Shown in pieces: positions 1 through 12,170 of a stretch of DNA of 64,000 nt. The position numbers were made by a program, and so were the translations under genes. Source of the stretch: Onthophagus taurus (taxonomy: Eukaryota > Arthropoda > Insecta > Coleoptera > Scarabaeidae); contig NC_091966.1 of the NCBI RefSeq assembly GCF_036711975.1, forward strand, positions 6,331,501-6,395,500, in the 5' to 3' direction. How positions within the stretch are numbered: position 1 is the stretch's first letter; each line of letters opens with the position of its first letter. Under the pieces are notes generated by a model. The model did not search any database and was not told the origin of the DNA. It saw nothing but the letters and a program-made list of their open reading frames with translations.

Positions 1-291
1 GTTAGTAGTAGTTTTTTTGGGATATTAAATAATCAATTTGTGACACACACACATGACAGTAGTTTGACAATCCAGCAGAAACGCTCGTACAAGAATTTCG
101 GCATGCCGATAATATACGAAAATTATAAAGTAAAAACACACATCATTAACACACTTTAATCACTTCAAGTTGTGGTTAGGAGCCATTAAGAAATCTCAGC
201 TATCACAAAAAAATGATAACGTAACACGTAAGTTCTTGAATGCTTATTTTAAGTAAAATCTATTTTCAAATAAAAATTGGTGTTATTCCAG

Positions 292-975
292 ATGGCATCC
301 GCTGTAGGAAAATGTCAAATATGCGGGGAACAGTTGTGTTATAAACCGGATGATGTAAATGCATTTGGAAGACATTTATTAGAGAAACATCACGAAGAAC
401 CAATCACTCATTTCTCATTTGGCGGAATCCCACAAACAGAAAACAAAAATGTTTGTGAATGTAAATGCGAACATTGTTCATGTAGTTGTAATACTGATAA
501 ACGTAAACGTGGTCATAAGAAAGCTTATAAAACAACCGGTTATTAAAGTTTTATGAATTTACTTTTAAAAGATTTTAACATTATTTTTTTAGTTGAAAGT
601 TGGAAACAAGGTGCTGTAGCACAAGAGTGTCCTAATTGCGGCAAAGTAGGACTACCTTTAATAAGAAAACAACGTAATAAGGTGAAACATAAAATTCTTT
701 TTATTTCATTTTAAATTTTCTTTTAACATTTATTTTAGGTTTCTCGAAATTCTTTTGGAACGCTTTGCTTGGTAGGTTGTTGGCCGTTATGTTTCTTACC
801 TTTTCTACTGGGTGGAAGTGATGTTATGTATTTATTTTGTCAAGAGTGTGGTTATTTCTTGGGCACTTACAATAGAAAAGACGGTCGTATTTGTCAATCG
901 TGTCCGATCGACTCAAATGAATACGGTGCGAAAATTTGCAAATGCGACCATCAAGTTAAACAAACCCCCTCCTAG
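292..975 (+). CDS. Small Cys-rich protein with a diverged LITAF-like domain (3 coding exons)
   Basis: Coding exons 292..538, 593..681 and 739..975 join in phase (1, then 0) to give about 190 aa. A likely non-coding 5' exon ends at 227 (donor GTAAGT at 228), and the acceptor TTATTCCAG sits directly before ATG 292, which decides the start. The N-terminus has a Cys2-His2-like finger (CQICGEQLC followed about 20 residues on by HLLEKHH) and a Cys-rich run (CECKCEHCSCSC). The C-terminal half resembles a LITAF domain: ECPNCGK, a hydrophobic stretch (GTLCLVGCWPLCFLPFLLGG), then FCQECGYFLGTY. LITAF proteins are zinc-binding monotopic membrane proteins of late endosomes and lysosomes. Here the His usual before the second CPxC is absent and an extra Cys-rich tail follows. 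Similarity to the second LITAF gene at 5000-12170 suggests a shared origin. AATAAA at 1142 is a plausible poly(A) signal. Function beyond the family is unknown. Confidence 0.72.
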
Positions 976-1189
976 GAAATATAAATGTCTTCCGCGCATT
1001 TTAAATATCATCAAACAACTGTACGTCTGAATGTAAATTTTATATTTCTATACTGTCTAATGAAATATAATTAAATACACAATTTGTCTGGGAAATAACT
1101 CGTATCGTTATCATTTTATGTATCAAAATAAGTTTCTGTTCAATAAAACAAACCAATAGAAGACCAATAGAATTTCATCACTCATATTT

Positions 1190-2225
1190 TATTAACACCA
1201 GACTAGAACTGACACTAGACCTAAAACCCGAAGTCCAGCTAGTTCTAGTTTTGCACTAGCACTATCACTAGAACTAACACAAGACCTAGAACTAGAATCA
1301 TTTGGGTTTAGCCGTCTTAAGAGACGTGCGGCTAAATCCGAATGTTTCTAGATCTAGGTCTAGTATTAGTTCTAGTTTTGCACTAGCACCGTCATTAAAA
1401 CTAACATAAGATCTAGAACTAGAATCATTCGGGTTTAGCCGTCTTAACAGACGTGCGGCTAAATCCAAATGTTTCTAGTTCTAGATCTAGTGTTAGTTCT
1501 AGTTTTGCACTATCACTAGAACTAACACAAGACCTAGAACTAGAATCATTTGGGTTTAGCCGTCTTAAGAGACGTGCGGCTAAATCCGAATGTTTCTAGA
1601 TCTAGGTCTAGTATTAGTTCTAGTTTTGCACTAGCACCGTCATTAAAACTAACATAAGATCTAGAACTAGAATCATTCGGGTTTAGCCGTCTTAACAGAC
1701 GTGCGGCTAAATCCAAATGTTTCTAGTTCTAGATCTAGTGTTAGTTCTAGTTTTGCACTATCACTAGAACTAACACAAGACCTAGAACTAGAGTCATTTG
1801 GGCTTAGCCACACGTCTTTCAAGACGGCTAAACCCAAATGATTCTAGTTCTAAGTCTTGTGTTAGTTCTAGTTTTGCACTAGCACTGTCACTAAATCTAA
1901 TATAAGACCTAGAACTAGCACCATTCGGGTTTAGCCGTCTTAAGAGACGTGCGGCTAAATCCGAATGTTTCTAGTTCTAGGTCTAGTGTTAGTTCTAGTT
2001 TTGCACTATCACTAGAACTAACACAAGACCTAGAACTAGAATCATTTGGGTTTAGCCTCACGTCTTTCAAGACGGCTAAACCCAAATGATTCTAGTTCTA
2101 AGTCTTGTGTTAGTTCTAGTTTTGCACTAGCATTCTCACTAAAACTAACATAAGATCTAGTACTAGAATCATTTGGGTTTAGCCGTCTTGAAAGACGTGC
2201 GGCTAAATCCGAATGTTTCTGATTT
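1190..2225. repeat. Palindromic satellite A, about 8 units of 121-127 bp
   Basis: The phrase GTTCTAGTTTTGCACTA recurs at roughly 1242, 1369, 1496, 1617, 1744, 1864, 1991 and 2112. Each unit holds a long imperfect hairpin: GGGTTTAGCCGTCTT pairs with GACGTGCGGCTAAATCC around a short loop, flanked by complementary CTAGAACTAGAAT and TTCTAGTTCTAG tracts. A higher-order repeat of about 248 bp is visible, since two adjacent double units are nearly identical. The same family occurs at 26885-27735 and 43140-44400. No coding capacity. Confidence 0.9.
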
Positions 2226-2239
2226 TGTATTGCTCTTTC

Positions 2240-4790
2240 TGATAGCTTATAATAATAATAATATTTATTGACAACTCATACAGAGATTACAACTCACAAA
2301 ATAAAAGGAAATAAAAAAACAAACGTAACTTCAAAAGTTGTCAAAAAGAGTCGAGTCAATGCAGCCAAGTAGGGTACTATTGCTTTTCATCGACCCTTGA
2401 AAATTTTGAAAAACAAAAAAAAATGCAAGAAAATAATAATAATACATAAGAGAAACAGGACGCAGGTATTTGATATAATAACATGATATAAAAAAAAACA
2501 AATATAGTATAACATTTTGAGACAATAAAATTATACACCTAACAATTTTAAATTTATATAAGTTTCAATTGGGTTGCCTTAGCTGAATTCCCTCTGCTGT
2601 TGAAGTAGCAAATGTTTTAAGCTCTTCTTAAAAGTGAAAGCGCTCATTCCACCCGTATCAGTCATGACGTCTACATATTTATTAACCAAATTAGCAATAC
2701 AATATGAAAATGATCTCTTAAAAAGTTGAGATTTATGCCGTGGTATGTCTAACCAATGATGATGTCTAACACTGATGTGCACATCAGTGCGAAATCGAAT
2801 TTTATCATATAGATAAGGTGGACATTTGTACAGAATAATGCGTCGGAACAAACATATCGAATGAAGTTCACGTCTCCGTGACATACTGAGCCAACCAACC
2901 CTATCCAGAAAGTGTGATACTCGACTTCGCCTACGCAAACCATAAATGAACACGCATTTTGCGCTCTTTGAATTCTAGAAACATCCACACTATCCAGACA
3001 AGGATGATAAAGCACATCACAGAAATTAAATAGGGACAACACAAAGGTCTCACAAAGATGAATTTTGATCTGTCTACTGAACAGATGCCTGTTACTATAT
3101 AACAATCTAAGAGTAGATTAATCTCTTTAGTTAATGTTATTTCCAGGTTCATCGTAAAATTATTTAAAATACTCTGAAAATCCTAAATCCTCTGAGATTT
3201 CTTATTTTTTAGAATAATCTCGTTGCAATAACAAACTGACATGTCTTCTAAACCTCAAATTGCTATCCAAGATAATGCCCAAGTTACGTCCTTCCTTAAC
3301 AACATTAAGCTTATTTTCATCAATGACGACACTAAAATCATCTCCAATTGATTCAATAATGTTGTCATTACCAAACAATGGAACAACTGATTTTTTAGGA
3401 TTTATTTGCAAACAAAGTTTAATAGCTTCTCCGATAAGCGCTGCCAAATCCGAATTTAACTGTTCTTGTGCAGAATTAATAGAATTAATTTGAAAACTAT
3501 GTAATAGTTGGGTATCATCAGCATACATATACGCTGAACAATGTTGCAAAACTGTGCAAAGACGGTAAGTGTAAATTAAATACAGAATCGGACCCAAAAC
3601 TGAACTCTGAGGAACACCTGACACAATTTGAAGTTTTTCAGATTCTAAATTGTTAAACCTGACCACTTGTGCGCGACCTAGCAGATAAGATCTAAACAGA
3701 CCCACAGCAGCATCGTAGAAGCCAACATGGTGCAACAAACCAAGTAAGGTTGCATGGTGTATTGTGTCGAAGGCTTTAGAAAAGTCCAACAATACGAGAG
3801 CAGCAGCATACCTATCATCACGTGCCCGAATGATATCATCCACAACATCCAATAATGCAGTAGTGCAACTAAAATCTGACCTAAAGCCTGACTGCCGTTG
3901 AGGCAAGATATTGACTAACTGTAAAAATGACCTCACGAGAACAGCAACAATCTTTTCAAAAATCTTAGATAAATTTGATAAAATGCTTATGGGTCTTAAA
4001 TCATTCAGCTCCTTGGGATTGTTGGATTTTGCAACCGGCGCAACCACAGCAAGCTTCCACTGCTCAGGGAATACCGAAAATTCAATACACCAATTAATGA
4101 TATGACACAGAAAGGGCAAGATCACAGGACAGCACAAACGTAACATTCTAAGACTGACCCCATCGGCACCAACAGCATTGCTTTGAATATCGTTCAAGGT
4201 TTTACATATTTCTTCCTCATCTGTAAAAGAAATCTGAAAACATTCGCTTACTTGTGGTATGACATTAGAGTAAAGACCGGAAATCATATCAGCATTGCCA
4301 TGATGATATGTTTGGGTTGACAGAAAAAAATTGTTAATTGAATCTACAGTACCGATGTGATCGGGAATAGAACGATTTCTTGCAGGGATAGCCCCGGGGA
4401 TGCAAAAGTACTCCACATCTTTCGCGCACGCCTGCCCTCCCTCCTAATGGCACCATTTGCATAATTAGCAATTGTTTATAGTAATTAAAATTGCTTTCAT
4501 TTGGCTGGGATCTATATTTAGAATATGCCTTATTCCTCAGTTTAAACAGCAACTTAATATTATCTGTTATCCATGGCTTATGTTTACGACGCAGAATAAC
4601 AGTACGCACCGGGGCATGCACATGAAACAGCGAAAGTATATGAAAATTTATAAAGTCAACTTTGTCACTAATACTGCTGAATTGAGTTACATGATGCCAG
4701 AGAATAACTGTGAAAATCACGGAATGACACCAGCCGCGGCGCACTATTACTTTAATTTTAGAGTTAATACAAAAAAGTAAATAATAAAAT
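2240..4790 (-). mobile_element. 5'-truncated non-LTR retrotransposon with reverse transcriptase
   Basis: On the minus strand the end of an upstream region (KPWITDNIKLLFKLRNKAYSKY, about 4610-4480) is followed by a reverse transcriptase in an open frame over 3202-4416. RT landmarks are LRPISILSNLSKIFEKI, QSGFR, LDFSKAFDTIHH, GVPQSSVLGPILY and the catalytic YADD. The C-terminal RT part (2579-3150) is broken by frameshifts. The 3' end near 2250 is an AATAAT-rich tail, typical of target-primed insertion. The endonuclease domain is missing, so the copy is 5'-truncated and inactive. The organisation is Jockey/CR1-like; an exact clade call needs a phylogeny. A related copy lies at 41350-43090. Confidence 0.88.
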
Positions 4791-4999
4791 TCAGATAAAA
4801 AATTTTAAATTTACTAACTTCTAACTAACGCCATCTCTTGCCTGGCGATTATTTCTATCAGCAATTGCAAACTTAGTCTGGCGCGTGTGACTGCGTAACC
4901 GCGTGTACTGGAAGGTTAATAATCATATTTGATAATTCTAAAGAATTGTCAGTGTCATAGAGACATCTAAATCGATTGTCAAAATGTGAAATTCGTAGG

Positions 5000-7900
5000 A
5001 TGAGCGATAATGATAAACCTTCTAAATCAAAAGACGAAAACGCAGCAAACCAACCGAGTACTTCAAAAGGTAGCGAAGAAATTTTATTGGAATCTACAAA
5101 ACCAGCCCATAATTCAATAACCTTAAAAAAAAACTTTCGTATTGGAAAGCACGAAAAATCTTTTGCACACTCAAGTAAAAATGATACTCAGCAAGATCCA
5201 CAAAGTTCCAACGATAGCAAGAGTATCATTGCGAATACAACGTTCGATGAGATTTTGGCGAGGTGTGAGCACACTTACAAAGAAAAACAGATTTCGGTAT
5301 TGTTACCAAGTCAATTCGACTCGATGACGTCTTCCGTACGAACGTTAAGGCAATCGCAATCATGTTTTTCAAATACCGCGTTAAAATGTTTTCTACTTCA
5401 AAGTATGTCCCATCTATCCGAAGTGCCGAATTTTGAAAAGAAATGGGATGCGAGATTTTCAACCCGGGATTTTTTACCAAAAATCGACACAGCTACCCAA
5501 AGTACTCCGCCGGAACCGGTAACTATAGAAAACGCGACTGGAATATATTCGCGTGATGCAGTTGCAGAAACAACTTCGGCGGAAGTTCAAATTAGTCCTT
5601 CACTTATCCCACCAAGACCTATCGTTGGAGAGCCACCTTTGGAAGGAGCCCCACCATCATATTCAGCAGTTATGAGAATAGGACCAAGTAGAACATCTCA
5701 TAGAAGACTTTTTGGAAGAAGAGCCGATGCTTTAGAACCTTCTGCCCCATTTATTAGTCCCGCCCCACCACCAACTTACGCCGAAGCTCAAGGGCATTAT
5801 TATCGACCGGTTCTTGTGGACTCAGGTAGTCGTAGATAATCATAATTTATTGCAACCAAGTTATGCTTATGAATTTTATTAATCACTAATATGATTGAGA
5901 TTTATTGGGAATTGTAACTTTCCCGATGTTGAGTTGTATAAAAAGTGATAATGCTTCGAGAATTACTTCATCAACGAAGTGTTTGCAACGCATTTATAAT
6001 AATTAGTTCCTTAAATGTTTTGTAGCATGTATTCTATAATTTTATTCAATGGGATTGAAGTTAGACTGAGTTATTACTATATCATAATACAATTTAGTAT
6101 GTTTAGTAATACCCCAAACTGAGTTGATTTTCCATTTGTACTAAAAAGTAATAAGTCTGGTAGCATAATCCAGATAAATATTGGTCAGCTAAATTTTTTT
6201 ACTTTCTTACATACGTTTTTAGTTATGTGTACAATTGTTGGACATATAAATATATGTTATTGTTTACGTCAAAATATTACAATGCCGAGAACACCCCAGA
6301 AACCAAAGGTTTCCAGATATTACTGTATCTCAGCTTCTTGAGATACTTCTGTGCATTTTAGATTGAACATACTTCAAGCTTAGAAGTATGTACTCTAAAC
6401 TGAATTATTTTTTACAATGTAGTGGAGACTCACAATATGCACACTTTAAAAAATTAGTTACTGTCAAATAATTAATATGTTGGGATTGCACAACATTGCA
6501 TATATACCTAAGTAGTAAGCATTTTTCTGATAAAGTACAGCATTACTAAGGTTTTTTGTTATATGGTCCTGTTCAAAACCATCTGGTATTTGACTAACAA
6601 GGGAAGTGTCACAACTGTGTCTCACCGATTTCGATGCAATTTGGTACAGTCATAGAATGGGCCAAAATAAGGTTCGCACATTTTTTTATACGTGCGGTAA
6701 AAGCCCCTGGGGCGAGTTATAGGGGTTGAAAGTTTGGAGAAAAAGTACGTTTTCACTTATATTTTGAAAACGAAAAGTGCTATCAAAATTTGGTAAATTG
6801 TAACTGATATTCATTTTAAAAGAGCTTTCTTTTGATGTGTCACACATATAGCAGAGGGTTAAAAAGGGCGAACTACCCCTATTTTTTTGGAATTATTTAA
6901 AAACCACCCTATCGATTTTGGCGGCATTAAGTATACTTCTAGTGCGTTCAAAAATATTAGTTAAGGGTTTTTTCCCATTCGCCCTAGATCAACCCCAGCG
7001 AAGTTACGGGGGTTAACATGTAAGCACTTTTCGTAAGAATGATGTGATAAAATTGTCAGGTATTTTGAAAATACTTTAAACAAAACCGTAAATTAGTCGC
7101 ACAATAAAATGTTTAGTGTAAAATAAGGCATAATACACCATATAGGGGTTGTTGGGGTTATCCACCCCCTTAAAAATTAATTCTATCCCGGGCGTTATTT
7201 GTCGATTACGGCGAAATTTGGTACTGTGTTTGTTTTATATTTGAAGTAAAAATTTTTGAAAATGGTTATAAGGGTTACAAATTAGGGGTAGTTTTTTGTT
7301 TATACCTCGAAGATGAAAACTGCCATCGTAACTGTGGTATTGTTTTTTAAAAATCTATCTATCGATGTTCCACGAGGTAAACTACCCTCATTTTCTTTAA
7401 ATAATAAATATAAAACTACTAGATAAATAAGATATTTTATTTATTTATGAGTTAAAAAGCAACTGACAAAAAAAATAGTTCAATATACCAAAGAAGTTTA
7501 TTCTACATTACTAATTGACGTTTTTTATGTATTATATTAATTTTCAATATTAAATTTATTTTTATTCTACGTAGTGTTGGCAAAAATGAAAGTCGTGGAA
7601 AAAATGTTTTAAACATAAGGATTTTTTACACCATGCACATGTTATGACCGCTATATCCCCACAGATATCACACGTTGGCTTCTCACTCGAAAAGCAAACT
7701 TCCACGGGATTTTCAAAATGGTCTGGTCTCTCCTCTATATAGCCACTTGCAAACCATGCGTATTTAAAAACATTTATAAACCGAGGGGAAGCCAACTGGT
7801 TATGCGTCAACGATTGCAATTTTAATATGTTATCCCTCTGATGTAAATTGACATCATACTGGTAAAGAATAATCTGATCAGAGAATCTTCTAATAAAATT

Positions 7901-10900
7901 TTTCCATATTCTGAAACCAAATACATCTAGGGGCTGTATTTGACCTGTTGTCCCTGCAGGTATAGATAAATGTTTAAAATTAGTACCTGATGGAGTTATT
8001 TCACTAATAACTTCAGGACAATGGCCACTCCAAGAATCTAATAATAATAATGATTTAGAACCAGTATTTGGAAAATATACATTTTGGAGCCAATTTTTCA
8101 TGTGTTCTGAAGTTAACTTTCCAGATTTTGATGCCAAAACGTATATATTGTCTGTTAAAAAAGTGTTAAATTAATGAAAGAATAAATTTAACATTGAACA
8201 TAAAAAACGTCAATTAGTAATGTAGAATAAACTTCTTTGGTATATTGAACTATTTTTTTTTGTCAGTTGCTTTTTAACTCATAAATAAATAAAATATCTT
8301 ATTTATCTAGTAGTTTTATATTTATTATTTAAAGAAAATGAGGGTAGTTTACCTCGTGGAACATCGATAGATAGATTTTTAAAAAACAATACCACAGTTA
8401 CGATGGCAGTTTTCATCTTCGAGGTATAAACAAAAAACTACCCCTAATTTGTAACCCTTATAACCATTTTCAAAAATTTTTACTTCAAATATAAAACAAA
8501 CACAGTACCAAATTTCGCCGTAATCAACAAGTAATGCCCGGGATAGAATTAATTTTTAAGGGGGTGGTTAACCCCAACCACCCCTAAATGGTGTATTATG
8601 CCTTATTTTACATTAAACATTTTATTGTGCGACTAATTTACGGTTTTGTTAAAGTATTTTCAAAATACCTGACAATTTTATCACATCATTCTTACGAAAA
8701 GTGGTTACATGTTAACCCCCGTAACTTCGCTGGGGATGATCTAGAGCGAATGGGAAAAAACCCTTAACTAATATTTTTGAACGTGCTGGAAGTATACTTA
8801 ATGCCGCCAAAATCGATAGGGTGGTTTTTAAATAATTCCAAAAAAATAGGGGTAGTTCGCCCTTCTTAACCCTCTGGTATATGTGTGATACATCAAAAGA
8901 AAGCTCTTTTAAAATGAATATCAGTTACAATTTACCAAATTTTGATAGCACTTTTCATTTTTAAAATATAAGTGAAAACGTACTTTTTCTCCAAACTTTC
9001 AACCCCTATAACTCGCCCCAGGGGCTTTTACCGCACGTATAAAAAAATGTACGAACCTTATTTTGGCCCATTCTATGACTGTACCAAATTGCATCGAAAT
9101 CGGTGAGACACAGTTGTGACACTTCCCTTGTAAGTTCCATGTGTGTTTAGTCAAGAAACCCTACGATTAGTCTGACTACCAACTGTTCTAGCTCGTTTAA
9201 CGTTACGCAGGGTACACGTGTAGCATCTTGGACGCGAGCTTGTGTGCTTCCCGAGAGTAGCTTTGTGCAAATTTGGTAACTACAAACGAAATCGCAAGTA
9301 GAATAATATCACTATCCAGAATTCCTCGCGACCCATAACATACGAAGGTGGTTAAACAATCACTTAAAACCTTGTGGCAAAATGCACCTAGCAGCTCCCA
9401 GTATTCGAAAGAATTTACGACAAATGAGATAAGGGAGGTCCTAAAAGATATTAAATCTGGTAAATCTTAGGTTGTGATCGGATGAATCCTGAATTTCTTG
9501 TTCATCTTGGACGGGGATGCCTTCGGTAGTTAGCTAAGTTCTATACTCACATACTACTGATAGGTCGTTTACCGAGAGCTTTCAGGAGATCCAAAATAAT
9601 AACCACCTTAAAACCGAATTTACCTCTGGAGCAAGCCGGAAGTTATCGTGCTATCGCTTTATTGAGTTGCAGCTATAAGCTTCTCGAAAGGCTTATTCTA
9701 AATAGGGTTGGTCGTAAAATCTTGAAAATTATACCCGTTGAACAAGCTGGTTTCAGAACACAACGAAGCTGCATCGACCAGGTGCTTAGTCCTACAACAG
9801 CTTTGAAATATGTCCTCTAAAACATCCGAGGCCTTTGAGGATTTGACAGGTGCGTATGATACAGTGTGGAAAGAGGGGCTGCTTTATAAACTGACAAGGA
9901 GCGTGGTATTCCAGACCATTATAAAACTTATTGGCAACATGCTTCCCCGACACTTATTTCTGCGTAACGTTGAAAAACAAAATGAGCAACCAGAAAAAAC
10001 TGAACGGACTCTCGCAGGGCTTAGTTCTTGCGCCCATACTTTTTAACGTATACACCTCGGATCTACTAACCAGAAGAACAAGAAAATTTATCTCTGCCAA
10101 TGATATAGCCCAACATAAAAGGATTGAGACCATTGAAAACATTCTCTCTAATGACATGAGATCATACATCTCATAAAAAAACGGAAACGATTGTAAGAAT
10201 ATAGTCTCAGTCAAGGACAGTAGAAACTAACAGGACTGTTACATCCATTGTTGCGACAACCTGCCCGCAAACTACGTCACACCATTTTCCAAGCCCAGCT
10301 GTAGTTATGGTCTATGCGTTTGCTGTGTATTTTTAGAGATTATGTCGTGGACGTATTCATATTATTTTTGAAGTTTTATGTTTTTAGACGTATTAATGTC
10401 TATCATATAACCTCTAAAAACACAGACAGTTACCAGGCGTGGCAAATAGTGTGACGTAGAGTGCGGGTAACCAACCCGTGGACTACAAAAATACAATGGA
10501 TGTAGCAGTTCTGTTAGATTCTACTATCCTTGGTCTCAGTACCTATACCTCTGCTGACATCATTGTGATACATTTGATAGTATGCTTTCCAGATTTGCCG
10601 ACACCGGCAATATACAAAATAAATAATTATGCTACAAACCATAATAGTTATGGTTTTTTGTCCATTACTATTCAAAAAGTACGTAAGGCAATCCAGTTCT
10701 GATTTTGCGTATCCTTTTAGCCCTGGTTGTTGCAAAGCAATGTTGCATGAACTAATGCACAAGTTGCTGTAGAAGTTTTGCTCAATTTAGTTCTATGATC
10801 TTTGCCCATATAGCACATAAAAGTGTCAATATTAACTTCGTCCTGCTCAAAATCTGAATCTCTATATCTTGGAATAAGCGCGCCTGCTCTGTACCTGATT

Positions 10901-12170
10901 GCTCTTATAGTAAATGTTTGGAATCTCTCGTTTGCTATAAGTTCACCTTTATAAGATAATTCGATAATTGGTTCTTCCTGGTCCTGTAAATTGTATCATT
11001 GTATCAAAACTCTTTCGTAATGTAGGCTTCCATATAATCCTCATTTTCTTTTGGCCATTATAAACTGAAAATATAGTGAGCATAGGTATTTGGCAATTCT
11101 ATTTTGTAGAAAAAGCTTATTTGTCGCAGCACATGCATGGATTACAGTCGCAAAAGAAAGTTTCTGAAGACACGACTGTACAGGGTGTCCAAATTTCGAT
11201 GGGTTTGCAGGGTATCTCAATTATTATGAAACATAGAAAGTTGCGACTTTCGCGAACCTGAGCTACTTTTTTGTGAAACTTACAATGGAGCAAACCAAAT
11301 TTTCATAGCCCTCTTCGTTTCTGCTATACAGGAAGTGTTTGAAATTTACGATTTTCAGACACCTCCTGTATCTCGGCTCTCCGGAAACGTAGTAAGAAAG
11401 TAAAAACGGGTTCTAATAGATTTTTTCATGTGGAATCCAATGGTGCACGTAGAATTTTTCTAGTCATCACGGTTTTTGAGTTATTTCTATCTTTCATAAT
11501 AACTGAGATACCCTGCAAACCCATCGAAATTTGGACATCCTGTACACATCAAGACGTAACAGTATATACTAAACTTAATAATTGTGCGAAGGTACTAAAA
11601 TGTATGTAACCCAATATACAAGATTGTAGACCTGTGTACTGGAGGATCATTAAATTCTATGTTTTGAAAGAATTCTTTCTTTTCGATGTTAGACAGTTAG
11701 AGAGATAGCTTAGGTATCACTACGCACGTAATATGCTAATCAGAATGACTTAAATACATTGCCATGGGCCATTGTATTCAGGATATTTGGTTTCATCCCG
11801 AAATAAAATATTTCGTATTAATTACTTTTTATGCACCCAACTCATCACTACATAAATTATCATAAGCATTAACAAGGTTGACTATTAGACACAATTTTTT
11901 CTTAAGAAATGTATATAGTAATTGATAGTAATTGTAGATCTTTTATGGGGTCCGGATCCTATGCCAGCCGCTTGTCAAAGATGTGGTACCTACATAATCA
12001 CGCAAACCACCAACCAACGATCGAATATGACTCATTTCGCTGCTTTAGCACTTTGTATTTGTGGATGTTGGCCGTGTTGTCTTTTACCGTATTGTATGAA
12101 CAGTTGCAAAAACACGTATCATTATTGTCCGAATTGTAATAGTTATTTGGGAATGTATAGACCATGGTAA
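5000..12170 (+). CDS. PY-motif LITAF-domain protein (2 exons, 6.1-kb intron, inferred join)
   Basis: Exon 1 runs 5000..5825 and exon 2 11938..12170, giving about 352 aa. Exon 1 opens with a Ser/Asn/Lys-rich, low-complexity region and ends with two PY motifs (PPSYSA and PPPTYAEA), the WW-domain ligand typical of LITAF N-termini. Exon 2 encodes a canonical LITAF domain: GPDPMPAACQRCG, the hydrophobic insert ALALCICGCWPCCLLPYCM, then HYCPNCNSYLG. The join is inferred. The donor CAG|GTAGTC at 5826 leaves phase 1, and the acceptor TAATTGTAG|AT at 11938 needs phase 1; read alone, exon 1 would stop 12 codons later at 5837-5839. Such proteins sit on the cytosolic face of endosomes and recruit NEDD4-type E3 ligases. 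A poly(A) signal AATAAA lies near 12233. If the join is wrong, these are a 279-aa PY protein and a separate LITAF exon. Membrane-domain assignment is secure. Confidence 0.62.
6598..9130. mobile_element. Foldback DNA transposon with ~933-bp inverted arms
   Basis: The left arm (6598-7530) and right arm (about 8199-9130) are near-perfect inverted copies; the outermost bases are CAAGGGAAGTGTCACAACTG on both sides. TAA flanks both ends (6595-6597 and 9131-9133), consistent with a short TA/TAA target-site duplication. The 670-bp centre holds a transposase fragment on the minus strand. The arms have very few differences, so the insertion is probably recent. It lies in the long intron of the LITAF gene. 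Confidence 0.88.
7562..8137 (-). pseudogene. DDE-type (pogo/Tigger-like) transposase C-terminal fragment
   Basis: About 190 aa are open on the minus strand. The sequence shows LLLLDSWSGH, resembling the second catalytic Asp block of DDE_1 transposases, then IPAGTTGQIQPLDVFGFRIWK, a hallmark of that superfamily. The C-terminus ends in a Cys/His cluster (CDICGDIAVITCAWCKKSLC then HFFHDFHFCQH) that looks like a small zinc-binding knuckle. The N-terminal DNA-binding and first catalytic blocks are absent. It sits exactly between the two long inverted arms, so it is likely the remnant of the gene that once mobilised the element. Confidence 0.75.
9395..10200 (+). pseudogene. Decayed Jockey-type reverse transcriptase fragment
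   Basis: Conceptual translation in shifting frames gives SYRAIALLSCSYKLLERLI, then VEQAGFRTQRSCIDQV, then LTGAYDTVWKEGLLYKL, then LSQGLVLAPILFNVYTSDLL and KFISANDIA, where the YADD box is mutated. These are RT blocks in the correct order, interrupted by frameshifts and stops. It ends at the MITE starting at 10212. Confidence 0.8.
10212..10532. mobile_element. hAT-like MITE, copy 1, with 8-bp TSD
   Basis: Terminal inverted repeats begin CAAGGACAGTAGA and extend about 38 bp (to ACATCCATT). The 8-bp target duplication GTCTCAGT flanks both sides (10204-10211 and 10533-10540). The 8-bp duplication points to hAT-type mobilisation. Internal sequence is non-coding. A second copy is at 36881-37189. 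Confidence 0.87.
10540..11060 (-). pseudogene. Unidentified coding-like remnant
   Basis: On the minus strand, 10980-10735 translates without stops (around ELIANERFQTFTIRAIRYRA and DSDFEQDEVNIDTFMCYMGK). Downstream, the frame breaks repeatedly. The composition looks like protein-coding sequence, probably a degraded mobile-element or retro-copied gene. I do not recognise the family. Confidence 0.3.
11177..11546. mobile_element. MITE with ~53-bp terminal inverted repeats (ACAGGGTGTCC type)
   Basis: The left end TGTACAGGGTGTCCAAATTT is mirrored at the right end by AAATTTGGACATCCTGTACA, and the complementarity continues inward through ATGGGTTTGCAGGGTATCTC. The element is about 370 bp and non-coding. 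The palindromic GTAC at both edges hides the exact target duplication (TA or GTAC). Confidence 0.82.

Noticed and set aside
3260-4105. Plus-strand frames within 3.2-4.1 kb
   Set aside because: Antisense shadows of the retrotransposon RT.
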